Below are positions 52,531 to 59,878 of a stretch of DNA of 64,000 nucleotides, piece after piece. The notes beneath the pieces were generated by a model, which was not told where the DNA came from, made no database searches, and saw only the letters and a list, made by a program, of their open reading frames with translations. The DNA is taken from the NCBI GenBank assembly GCA_015654835.1, contig JAATGG010000264.1:1-64000 (forward strand), in the 5' to 3' direction. Both the position numbers and the translations under genes were made by a program. This DNA is from Terriglobales bacterium (lineage in GTDB: Bacteria > Acidobacteriota > Terriglobia > Terriglobales > Acidobacteriaceae). Each line of letters begins with the position of its first letter. Position 1 is the first letter of the stretch.

Positions 52531-53397
52531 TCACAAGACCGTCTGCAGGACCTGACAGAGTAGATAGCACGCTGCCTCACTGAGAAGCAGGGCATAGTTC
52601 ACACTCTCGGTCTCTTGAGTCAGACAGACCCGTCGCGTAAGGTCAACCGGATACTTCTTATCCGCCGCTGCTGTGCGAAGGTCTGCGCCATGTGCGAGCT
52701 TGTTTCTGAGCACGAAGAGCGGAATGGCGATCTCTTCGACGGTGATTGTCGGTGCGTCAGGGTTCGCGTGCCAATTGGGAAATGCCAGTGTTTGCGGGCC
52801 AAGACAATCACACAACTTCCTTTTGAATTGTTCTTTACCTCCGCTATCGAAGATGGCCTCTAGTCCGGTGATCCATAGCAGGCCAGCGATGTACGGGTGG
52901 AAATGCTCTAGGCCGAGTTGCAGCAGCGTTAGCGCGTTCTTCTGCTCAATATTCTTGCCGTCCATCACTGGCTGTATGCGGTCGATCATGGCGGGCACGC
53001 GTGCCAGCATCGCGTCATCAAACTTGTTCATCATCGCCCACTGCCCCGGTTGCATTGGCGGGCGGCGTTCAATTTGCTGGCGCCTATAGATAAAGCCGAG
53101 CGTTCGTATTGGCTTGATCATTTGAATCGCCATCAAACCGGCGTAGAAGCGGTTTGCGCCACGTTCTGGGGCCGCATCCCATTCTCCGCCCGGTAACCAT
53201 TGAGGATATTCGCAAACAAGGTAGCGACTGGCCTTCGCTTCTTCCTCCATCTCCCCCTGTCCCTGTGCCCAATCCCAGCGAGATGCGAGGAGTTGGTCAT
53301 TGGGCCGCACCAACGAGAGGCCATCGCCTAATCGGATGAGATCGTCACCAGCTTTTGCGATTCCCAACAAAGCAGTGTGAATGGTTTCAGTACTCAT
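52531..53397 (-). CDS. island protein with HEPN-type RxxxxH motif
   Basis: About 288 aa from ATG 53397 (MSTETIHTALL); track start is a TTG 13 codons earlier and neither has a good ribosome site. All-helical with LFVLRNKLAHGADL near residue 230: the R-x4-H motif of HEPN ribonucleases, similar to Apea-like HEPN proteins. Upstream part contains HPYIAGLLWITGLEAIFDS, also common in that group. Possible RNase effector in anti-phage defence. No partner nucleotidyltransferase is adjacent. Confidence 0.6.
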   Translation of the reverse strand: MSTETIHTALLGIAKAGDDLIRLGDGLSLVRPNDQLLASRWDWAQGQGEMEEEAKASRYLVCEYPQWLPGGEWDAAPERGANRFYAGLMAIQMIKPIRTLGFIYRRQQIERRPPMQPGQWAMMNKFDDAMLARVPAMIDRIQPVMDGKNIEQKNALTLLQLGLEHFHPYIAGLLWITGLEAIFDSGGKEQFKRKLCDCLGPQTLAFPNWHANPDAPTITVEEIAIPLFVLRNKLAHGADLRTAAADKKYPVDLTRRVCLTQETESVNYALLLSEAACYLLCQVLQTVL

Positions 53398-53456
53398 ACT
53401 GAGAGCTTTCTGACCGGAGAGGCATTCGCAAGTCAAGATTCATTGTTGCGCGTCTG

Positions 53457-54698
53457 TCAGTTCTCCCATAATCCGCTGAGCGGAATTCCATGCAGATTTT
53501 CAGCGAATGGGATCACGCTCGTGCCTGTGTAGAGCACCACGCCGCGCACCCAATTCTTCCCAACCGCTTTTGACAGCGCGTCGAGGCCGCGCACATCGTT
53601 GCGTCCCAGGGTGGCTGACGCTTTGACCTCGATACCAACGACCCGACCGGCGCGATCTTCGAGCACGATATCGACCTCTTGGCCGGAGGCTGTGCGCCAA
53701 TAAAAAATCTCCGGCTGGGTCTCGCTCCATGCGGCTTGTTTGAATAGCTCCATGACAACGAAGTTCTCGAACAATGGCCCCACCAGATTCGTTTCGGCCT
53801 TTAGCCGATCCACAGTGAGGCCCAGCAGATAGGCCAATAGACCGGTGTCGTTTAGGTAGACCTTGGGTGTCTGAATGACTCGCTTGCCCAGGTTGCGCGC
53901 CCAGGGTCGCAGTAACTGCACAAGGTAGGTGGCCTCCAGCAGCGCGAAGTAGCGCTTCAGTGTGGTCTGTGGCAAAGAGACCGTGCGCGAGATGTCTGCA
54001 AAGTTGAGCAGACTGCCTGCTCGTGTTGCTATGACTGAAAGCAGACGAGGCAGAGCCGTAAGGTCGGCCACGTTCGCCAAGTCACGCACATCCCGTTGCA
54101 GGATGGTGGCGACGTAAGAGCGGAACCATGCCTCCCGCCGCGTTGCGCTTGAGCGCTCTACTGCGGAAGGATAGCCGCCCACGAGCGCCTTTTGGAGCAA
54201 TTCATCGCGTTGTGGTGTGGCCGCACGTGCAGCGGTCGGACGGAACTGCGGCGAGAAGAGCCCATCAATCAGCCCGTCGCGCCGTCCAGCCATCTCGCCC
54301 TGAGAGAAAGGCCAGAGCGTCAGAATCTCCATGCGCCCCGCCAAAGACTCGGAGATTTTTGGCAGCAGGAGCACGTTGGCCGAGCCGGTGAGAAGAAATT
54401 GGCCCGGTTGCCGCTTGCGGTCAATCGCGGCCTTGAGAACCGGAAAAATCTCAGGCGCATGCTGCACCTCATCCAGGGTGACGGGCAACGGCAAACCAGC
54501 GACAAAGCCGTTGGGGTCAGCCTTCGCCGCCGCCAGGAGGCCGGGATCGTCGAAGGTGAGGTATTGTCTTTGCTTCCCGACAACTTCGGCATCCTGTACG
54601 AGAGTGCTCTTGCCCGTCTGTCGAGCACCGTTCACCAGCACCGCTGGCGTATCCGCCAGGGCTTCCAGCAAACGCGGGGTTAGATTTCGCCGAAACAT
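53457..54698 (-). CDS. AAA ATPase with DUF4143 (AAA_14)
   Basis: 413 aa from ATG 54698 (MFRRNLTPRLLEAL); the track start has 12 extra residues over the operator. P-loop LVNGARQTGKSTLV, Walker B VTLDEVQHAPEIF, sensor LTGSANVLLLP, then DUF4143 (winged-helix plus PD-(D/E)XK-like) with IFYWRTASGQEVDIVLEDRAGRVVGIEVKAS, which contains D...E.K nuclease-like residues. Widespread, function not established. Three operator-like repeats lie just upstream of the start. Confidence 0.85.
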   Translation of the reverse strand: MFRRNLTPRLLEALADTPAVLVNGARQTGKSTLVQDAEVVGKQRQYLTFDDPGLLAAAKADPNGFVAGLPLPVTLDEVQHAPEIFPVLKAAIDRKRQPGQFLLTGSANVLLLPKISESLAGRMEILTLWPFSQGEMAGRRDGLIDGLFSPQFRPTAARAATPQRDELLQKALVGGYPSAVERSSATRREAWFRSYVATILQRDVRDLANVADLTALPRLLSVIATRAGSLLNFADISRTVSLPQTTLKRYFALLEATYLVQLLRPWARNLGKRVIQTPKVYLNDTGLLAYLLGLTVDRLKAETNLVGPLFENFVVMELFKQAAWSETQPEIFYWRTASGQEVDIVLEDRAGRVVGIEVKASATLGRNDVRGLDALSKAVGKNWVRGVVLYTGTSVIPFAENLHGIPLSGLWEN

Positions 54699-54703
54699 GA
54701 TGA

Positions 54704-54757
54704 GATTATCAACTATTTCGACGTCGATAATCAACCATATATTGGATGATTATCGAC
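54704..54757 (-). promoter_or_regulatory. GATTATCRAC operator-like repeats
   Basis: Three copies of GATTATCRAC: 54704-54713 (GATTATCAAC), 54723-54732 (inverted) and 54748-54757. The last two form a perfect 10-bp inverted repeat with 15-nt spacing. They sit within 60 bp upstream of the ATPase start and suggest autoregulation. Confidence 0.6.
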
Positions 54758-54979
54758 ATTGAATACTTCATCATGTCCGGGAATTGCGTACAAGTCCCCC
54801 ATTCACCTTGCTTCATAGCACGTCCTCAAGTAATTACTGTCGAGAGTACGGTAATCACTGAATGACCTTGAGCTTGGGGTATCATTGCGGCAAGCAAAGA
54901 ATCATTACCATTGTGCACGCGATCCGTGGATGTACAGCCGCGACCGCGCAGCGCGCAAGCGTGAGGCTGGGTCCTAAAA
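54758..54979. other. divergent island promoter region
   Basis: 222 nt between the ATPase operator and the plus-strand gene pair; no ORF. No clear sigma70 promoter could be assigned. Confidence 0.3.
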
Positions 54980-55936
54980 ATGGCAAAAAGAAAAGCGGAG
55001 CGACCGCCGAAGAAAAGAACAATCACCCGCAAAGTTTTCTTCTATCGGGTTAATGCGGGCGTACATCCGGATACCGGAGCGCCTCGGGAAGTTGACCTTG
55101 GTCCAACTGTGCGGCGCATCCGAGACCTGCCGTTTACGAGTGAAGGGCGCTACCTAGATACCGCTGACGGGAAACAGATCTGCTGTTGGCCCGATACTTC
55201 TCAACCTCCGTATCGCATTCGCCTAGCGAATATCCGAAGGGGACAGTACCCACCAGTTGAGAACGCAGGCGAGTTTTCCCCGCTAGTGCTCGGCGCGGGC
55301 AAGGGACTTGCAGAAATAACACATCTTGTCCTCTTTCCCGGTGGGTATTGCGGGGCTGAATTTAACTTCTATGGCCCTCGCGCGTTTCAGCTTCCCATCT
55401 ATTTCGCTCTCAAGGTCCAGGGCTCTCTTCCGCTATTTCGGCTCAACCCAGTTGTTCGACCTGATCTAGAGAAGCGCCTCACCGAACTTAGCGACATTAA
55501 GCTACTCGACCTTAAGGTGCGTGCATCTTACGAGTCCATTCTCAAACAAGCAGATGCCGACCTCGGCGCTGCTCTTAATGCCAATATCAAAGCCGTGAAC
55601 GCGAGGCCTGAAGACGAATTCCAACTGATCTTTAAGCGGAGAAAGAACAAGAAACTCCCGTCGTTCAGCGTTCCCGAGCAACTGCTCAATGGGATACGAA
55701 GCCTAGCGAGGAGACCAGACCTTAAGGACAATGTGTCTATCTTCAAAGTTTGTGGAACTGGCAGTACAGATTCCCGATTTGTCGACATATTGCATGAACA
55801 GTTTGTTGCCGAAAGAGAAGTCGAGCCGGCTCTAGACCAATCGGGAGGAGTAGAGTCATCATCAATGTTCGAAGTGATCGAACAAGCCTATACCGAGATG
55901 CAGGAGCAGCTCTCTAAAGCCTCGGAAATCGAGTAG
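54980..55936 (+). CDS. soluble protein of a two-gene island system, unknown family
   Basis: 318 aa, no membrane segment or signal. Basic first 18 residues (AKRKAERPPKKRTITRK), then VFFYRVNAG, RRIRDLPFTSEGRYLDTADGKQICCWPD, a GAEFNFYGPRAFQLPIYFAL block mid-protein (about 130-150), LLDLKVRASYESILKQADADLGAALNANI, and an alpha-helical end. I do not recognise the family with certainty. Directly followed, after 3 nt, by a membrane protein gene, so they form one unit. Confidence 0.75.
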   Translation: MAKRKAERPPKKRTITRKVFFYRVNAGVHPDTGAPREVDLGPTVRRIRDLPFTSEGRYLDTADGKQICCWPDTSQPPYRIRLANIRRGQYPPVENAGEFSPLVLGAGKGLAEITHLVLFPGGYCGAEFNFYGPRAFQLPIYFALKVQGSLPLFRLNPVVRPDLEKRLTELSDIKLLDLKVRASYESILKQADADLGAALNANIKAVNARPEDEFQLIFKRRKNKKLPSFSVPEQLLNGIRSLARRPDLKDNVSIFKVCGTGSTDSRFVDILHEQFVAEREVEPALDQSGGVESSSMFEVIEQAYTEMQEQLSKASEIE

Positions 55937-55939
55937 AAA

Positions 55940-56518
55940 ATGAGCCTGTCTTATCCAAATTGGTGGCGGAAGAATTTTCTCTTAGTGGAACTCTTCATCG
56001 CGCTATTGGCGACGGCGGGGCTCCTCTTGTGGTGCGTGCGGGGCAGTGGGCTGCAAGAACTCGAGAAACTTGTCCATGGGAATCGCGGTCAGATATATGG
56101 AACCCTTGCCTCCATTTGCGGCTCGCTCCTCGGGTTTGTCATTGCTACGTTATCCGTCGTCCTCGGCTTCAATACATCGAGACGCCTGGATGTCCTAAGA
56201 AAGAGCACGTACTACAAGCAGCTTTGGAGTGTCTTCACCTCTGCGATTCGAGTTCTTGCGTTCACCACCTGTGCTTGGCTCCTGGCGTTGTTCGTTGACC
56301 GAGATAGCAGCCCCAATCTCTTCATTCTTGTCCTCTGCTTCGGGGCTACATTTTTGGCAGTTTTGCGGTTGGGAAGGGCGGTGTGGGTTCTTGAAAGAAT
56401 TGTGGAAATCCTAACGGCTCCGGGTGCAGGTTTATCCGTGGAATCGTCTGAGCCTGCCCAGGCAGATGCTGTCAGCGGCAGCGGTCCCCCGTCGTCTCAG
56501 GCTGAGGAGATACAGTAA
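55940..56518 (+). CDS. four-helix membrane protein of the two-gene island system
   Basis: 192 aa with four hydrophobic helices at about residues 13-33, 54-77, 98-119 and 126-145, short loops and a polar tail of 45 residues. A conserved-looking GNRGQIYGTLASICGSLLGFVIATL segment covers the second helix. No enzyme motif. The start lies 3 nt after the stop of the preceding gene. The layout (soluble about 315-aa plus four-helix about 190-aa protein) is the size and topology of Kiwa-type systems, but the order is reversed and homology is not shown. Confidence 0.75.
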   Translation: MSLSYPNWWRKNFLLVELFIALLATAGLLLWCVRGSGLQELEKLVHGNRGQIYGTLASICGSLLGFVIATLSVVLGFNTSRRLDVLRKSTYYKQLWSVFTSAIRVLAFTTCAWLLALFVDRDSSPNLFILVLCFGATFLAVLRLGRAVWVLERIVEILTAPGAGLSVESSEPAQADAVSGSGPPSSQAEEIQ

Positions 56519-56579
56519 GCAGCCCAGGCTCTAGGAAAACACTGAACCCCTAAGACAGCAATTTCATTCATGCGAACTC

Positions 56580-56599
56580 TTGGGTCCAACTTGGGTCCA
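56580..56599 (+). repeat. paired TTGGGTCCA repeats near attR
   Basis: Two direct copies, 11 bp apart (56580-56588, 56591-56599), same orientation as those near attL. May be arm-type integrase sites or the remnant of an older integrase end. Confidence 0.55.
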
Positions 56600-56684
56600 A
56601 GTGCTGCCGAAAATCGTACAAAATCGGGGTACACGACGCAGTACCGACCTTGACGAATCAACAACTTAGCAAATCGGTTGTTGT

Positions 56685-56730
56685 TTCGGGACCAGGGGGT
56701 CGGAGGTTCGAATCCTCTCTCCCCGACCAT
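56685..56730 (+). repeat. attR, truncated tRNA-Pro 3' fragment
   Basis: The 46-bp copy of attL, from the anticodon loop to CCA and one base beyond. It lacks the 5' half and cannot make tRNA. Confidence 0.92.
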
Positions 56731-56756
56731 TCTTTCTCGCAAAGAATGTGTGAGTT

Positions 56757-56778
56757 AAGCCGCTTCGGCGGCTTTTTT
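56757..56778 (+). terminator. terminator originally following tRNA-Pro
   Basis: AGCCGC-TTCG-GCGGCT with a run of six T, 26 nt downstream of the attR CCA. Now separated from the intact tRNA by the island. Confidence 0.85.
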
Positions 56779-57120
56779 CATGGGTGCGTTTTCGATACTT
56801 CGGATCCGCCCCCGCCTCGACCGAAACCGGCTCCAAATCGTCCTTCGATCTTGTCTGCCAGCCTGCCCCTCCCGAGCTTTTGCCGGCCCTCAGGCACCGT
56901 GCGGAATCCGCACCCCCCGCTTTCACCACCCTATCCGACCAAAATTCAATTAGTTAGCAACAACTCCTTGCCCCTCGGCGCCATCCAACCCATGCAGAAG
57001 CGCCGAAGACTTCCAGATACTCCCTCTTCGGAAGTTCCTTCACGGATAATCAAGGCCGGCTGGCGCACTGCCTCCCTATGGGAACCGGCAACACGGGACT
57101 GGCAATACAAGGAGAAAGAT
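56779..57120. other. intergenic region
   Basis: 342 nt between the terminator and the small membrane protein. No gene or repeat recognised; the 205-aa plus-strand ORF here includes the terminator and attR and is not credible. Confidence 0.4.
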
Positions 57121-57267
57121 ATGCTTTGGACAATTTTCGTGATCATCTTGGTTCTGTGGGCTTTAGGCTTCAGCCTCCACGTGGCCGGCGGTCTCATTCA
57201 CCTCTTGCTCGTCGTCGCCTTGGCGGTGCTGATCATCAACCTGATCACCGGACGCCGCAGCGTCTAG
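57121..57267 (+). CDS. lmo0937-type small membrane protein
   Basis: 48 aa from ATG 57121 with AAGGAG 6 nt upstream. MLWTIFVIILVLWALGFSLHV and LLVVALAVLIINLITGRRSV are the two helices typical of the lmo0937 family of stress-related small membrane proteins. In the track it is the tail of a 205-aa ORF. Role unknown; in other bacteria such genes are often under stress sigma control. Confidence 0.82.
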   Translation: MLWTIFVIILVLWALGFSLHVAGGLIHLLLVVALAVLIINLITGRRSV

Positions 57268-57664
57268 CAACCCGCGGGCCCAGTTGTTTTTCCCCTCTCC
57301 CGCTCGTGCCCAGTTCGTCCGAACCCGGCGTGCGCGAACCCAGACCTTAATGGCTCGGCTGCGTCCGCGCGCGCCCCTCAAGACTGCCGGCACCCCGCCA
57401 CGGGCACTCCCCCCCAGGCAGGACTCCCCAGACCTGCGCGCCTTCTGAAACGCCCCCCTTGTAAGCGGCAAAGCTCAATTCTCGTCCAACCTGACGCGGC
57501 GTAATACGCGCTCGTTCGTCATCGCTCCTCCAGCATATTTCCGCAAGAAGGACTCCCGGAAAGGGACCTCGCGATATGCGCTTTCCTTTCTCCTTCTGCG
57601 GACTTTACCGGCCCCCCTCCCACCGGGTACACTGCGACTATCTTCCACCGAGGTTCTTACATTT
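57268..57664. other. intergenic region before stressosome operon
   Basis: 397 nt with no gene. No clear promoter; GC-rich with ORF fragments in several frames. Confidence 0.4.
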
Positions 57665-58054
57665 GTGAAACGTATACTCCTGGTCGAGGACCAACCGAAC
57701 GACATGCAGATTGCCGCCGGTCTGGCTCGTTCGGTCGGTATCACCGATATTGAGGCGCGCACCTCTTCGCGCGCTGCCCAAACCTATCTAGAAAAGGGCA
57801 TCCAAGGTGAAGTTCCTCTGCCCGACGGCATCGTTCTCGATCTCGATCTCGGTTACGAAAGCGGTTACGAGCTCCTGCGCTTCTGGCACAGCACCCCGGC
57901 CCTCTCTCAAATCCCCATGATTGTCTGGACCCTTCTCGGAGAAGAGCAGCGTGAAATCTGCCGCCTCTTCAAAGTCACCGTTTTTGCATCCAAGTGGGAG
58001 GGCACGACAGCCCTCAAGGATGCACTGACCAGGTTGGAACAATCCGCGCTCTAA
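57665..58054 (+). CDS. single-domain response regulator (receiver)
   Basis: 129 aa from GTG 57665 (GAGGT 11 nt upstream). Receiver fold: acidic pair LLVEDQ, phospho-Asp in GIVLDLDLGYESGYELL, Thr in IVWTLLG and Lys in VFASKWEGT. No output domain. It precedes the stressosome genes by 152 nt and may shuttle phosphate from the nearby hybrid kinases. Confidence 0.9.
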   Translation: MKRILLVEDQPNDMQIAAGLARSVGITDIEARTSSRAAQTYLEKGIQGEVPLPDGIVLDLDLGYESGYELLRFWHSTPALSQIPMIVWTLLGEEQREICRLFKVTVFASKWEGTTALKDALTRLEQSAL

Positions 58055-58206
58055 CTGCCGGAGAGCCGCGCTCCTGATCGGCTTCCGCATGTCCCTTGCG
58101 GCTCGCTGCTTTTGTCCCCACCTGCCGCCTCAACTCACAATTTGCCTGTATCAACTGGACACTGAGTAGATAAGCAGTTCCCGTATGCTGCCCGAAGGAG
58201 GGCTCA

Positions 58207-59097
58207 ATGAGCGATTTGGCTGAAATTATTTCCCGGAACGAAGCACAGATCCATGCGGAGTGGATCCGTGGCATGGGAAGATCCACACAACGGACCGACC
58301 TGATCAGCAAGGCGGAACTGGAAGAGCAATGCGGCACGATCCTGGGTTCCATCGTGGCCGGTGTCCGCAGCGGCGGCGCCACCGAAATCACCGGTCCCGG
58401 CTGGGCCGCCGCCCGTGAGCTGCTGCAGGAGATTTCCTCCTCACGCGCTCGCCAGGGCTTCTCCCCCGTCGAAGTCGCGACCTTTGTCCTATCTCTGAAG
58501 CAGCCTCTCTTCGCAGCCATCCGCCGCGATCTCACCAAAACGCCCGACAAGCTGTTCGATACCGTCTGGATCGCCACCGAGCTGCTCGACCGCCTGGCGC
58601 TGCTCACCAGCGAAACTTTCATGTCCACTCGTGAAGAGCTGATCTCCCGCCAGCAGCAGGAGTTGCTTGAACTCTCCACCCCCGTCGTCAAGCTCTGGGA
58701 TGGCATTCTCGCTCTCCCCATCATCGGCACCCTCGACAGCGCCCGCACCCAGGTCGTCATGGAAAACCTGCTCCAGAGCGTCGTCGCCACCAACTCCCGC
58801 TACGCCATCATCGATATCACCGGCGTTCCGACCGTCGATACCCTGGTCGCCCAGCACCTGCTCAAAACCATCACCGCCGCCCGCCTCATGGGTGCCGAAT
58901 GCATCATCAGCGGTGTACGTCCCCAGATCGCGCAGACCATCGTCCACCTCGGCATCAATCTTGAAGACGTCATCACCAAGGCCAAATTGTCCGACGCCTT
59001 TGCCCTGGCCCTCAAGCGCAGCGGTCGCACCGTCGTCCGCATTTCTTCCACCGATGGCACACCCGCCGGTGGCCTGCTGACCAGCCGGGAGGGCTAA
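58207..59097 (+). CDS. RsbR-type stressosome protein
   Basis: 296 aa. Helical N-terminal RsbR sensor-like domain (residues 1-150, NEAQIHAEWIRGM) and C-terminal STAS domain (about 160-275: LSTPVVKLWDGILALPIIGTLDSART, IIDITGVPTVDTLVAQHLLK, GAECIISGVRPQIAQTIVHLGI). The Thr positions in TGVPTVDT are those phosphorylated by RsbT in RsbR. SD AAGGAGG before ATG. Forms the stressosome core with RsbS, whose gene begins 1 nt downstream. Confidence 0.92.
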   Translation: MSDLAEIISRNEAQIHAEWIRGMGRSTQRTDLISKAELEEQCGTILGSIVAGVRSGGATEITGPGWAAARELLQEISSSRARQGFSPVEVATFVLSLKQPLFAAIRRDLTKTPDKLFDTVWIATELLDRLALLTSETFMSTREELISRQQQELLELSTPVVKLWDGILALPIIGTLDSARTQVVMENLLQSVVATNSRYAIIDITGVPTVDTLVAQHLLKTITAARLMGAECIISGVRPQIAQTIVHLGINLEDVITKAKLSDAFALALKRSGRTVVRISSTDGTPAGGLLTSREG

Positions 59098-59493
59098 ATG
59101 GAACGCATCCCCGTCCTTCGCATGGGTTCTCTTCTCCTGATCACCATCCAGGTGGATATGCATGACAAACTCGCCCTCCAGCTTCAGGACGATGTCACCC
59201 AGCGCATCGCCGACTGGGGCTCCACAGGCGTGCTGATCGATATCTCGTCTCTTGAAATCGTCGACTCGTTCATTGGCCGCATGCTTGCGAATATCGCCGC
59301 CATGTCGCGGGTTCTGGGAGCGGAAACCGTCGTCGTGGGGATGCAGCCCGCGGTGGCCATCACGCTGGTCGAACTCGGCATGTCGCTGCCCGGCGTACGT
59401 ACCGCGCTGAGCGTCGAAGCGGGAATGGAGCTGCTCTACGGAGCGGTTTCCGGACTGCAGTCTGGATCCGATAATGAGCCTGACCAGGACTGA
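59098..59493 (+). CDS. rsbS: RsbS-type stressosome protein
   Basis: 131 aa, STAS only: IPVLRMGSLLLITIQVDMHD, LIDISSLEIVDSFIGRML (Ser59 equivalent is in VDSFIGR), ETVVVGMQPAVAITLVELG. RsbS holds the RsbT kinase in the stressosome until phosphorylated. Starts 1 nt after rsbR and overlaps rsbT by 20 nt, so translation is coupled. Confidence 0.93.
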   Translation: MERIPVLRMGSLLLITIQVDMHDKLALQLQDDVTQRIADWGSTGVLIDISSLEIVDSFIGRMLANIAAMSRVLGAETVVVGMQPAVAITLVELGMSLPGVRTALSVEAGMELLYGAVSGLQSGSDNEPDQD

Positions 59494-59878
59494 AGTGATG
59501 CCCCTCAAAACCTCGAACGATGTCGTCCTTGCCCGCCAAAAAGTGCGGCAGTGGGCCATCGAGCTCCGCTTCAGCCTGGTCGATCAGACCAAGCTCGTCA
59601 CCGCGGCAAGCGAGCTGGGCCGTAACGCTCTCGATCATGGCAAGGGCGGTCAAATGTCCATCGAACAAATCACCACCGGCGTAAAAGTCGGCCTCCGGCT
59701 GGTCTTTGAAGATCAGGGCCCCGGTATTCCCGACATTCAGCAGGCCCTCAAAGATGGATACACGACGGCTTCGGGTATGGGACTCGGCCTGGGCGGCAGC
59801 AAACGCCTCGTCAACGAATTCAGCATCGAATCCGAAGTGGGGAAAGGTACGAAAATTACGGTCGTCCGATGGAAGTAG
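59474..59878 (+). CDS. rsbT: RsbT-type serine/threonine kinase
   Basis: 134-aa GHKL switch kinase. Motifs: ASELGRNALDHGKGG (N box), FEDQGPGIPD (G1), MGLGLGGSKRLVNEFSIES (G2) and GKGTKITVVRW. It phosphorylates RsbR and RsbS and then leaves the complex. Its end overlaps the next gene start by 10 nt. Confidence 0.92.
   Translation: MSLTRTEVMPLKTSNDVVLARQKVRQWAIELRFSLVDQTKLVTAASELGRNALDHGKGGQMSIEQITTGVKVGLRLVFEDQGPGIPDIQQALKDGYTTASGMGLGLGGSKRLVNEFSIESEVGKGTKITVVRWK

Larger units (their letters stand above)
48998..56730. mobile_element. integrative genomic island in tRNA-Pro(CGG)
   Basis: About 7.7 kb bounded by identical 46-bp repeats. It has a tyrosine integrase adjacent to attL pointing to the tRNA, an AlpA-like protein, small ORFs, non-coding repeat units, a HEPN-motif protein, an ATPase with DUF4143 and a soluble/membrane gene pair. 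No phage structural or conjugation genes, so probably a satellite-type or defence island mobilised by its integrase or by helpers. Base composition is visibly lower in GC and codon use looser than in flanking core genes. Confidence 0.92.

Noticed and set aside
56650-57267. 205-aa ORF spanning attR and the lmo0937-type gene
   Set aside because: Includes the tRNA fragment and terminator; only the last 48 codons with AAGGAG are credible.
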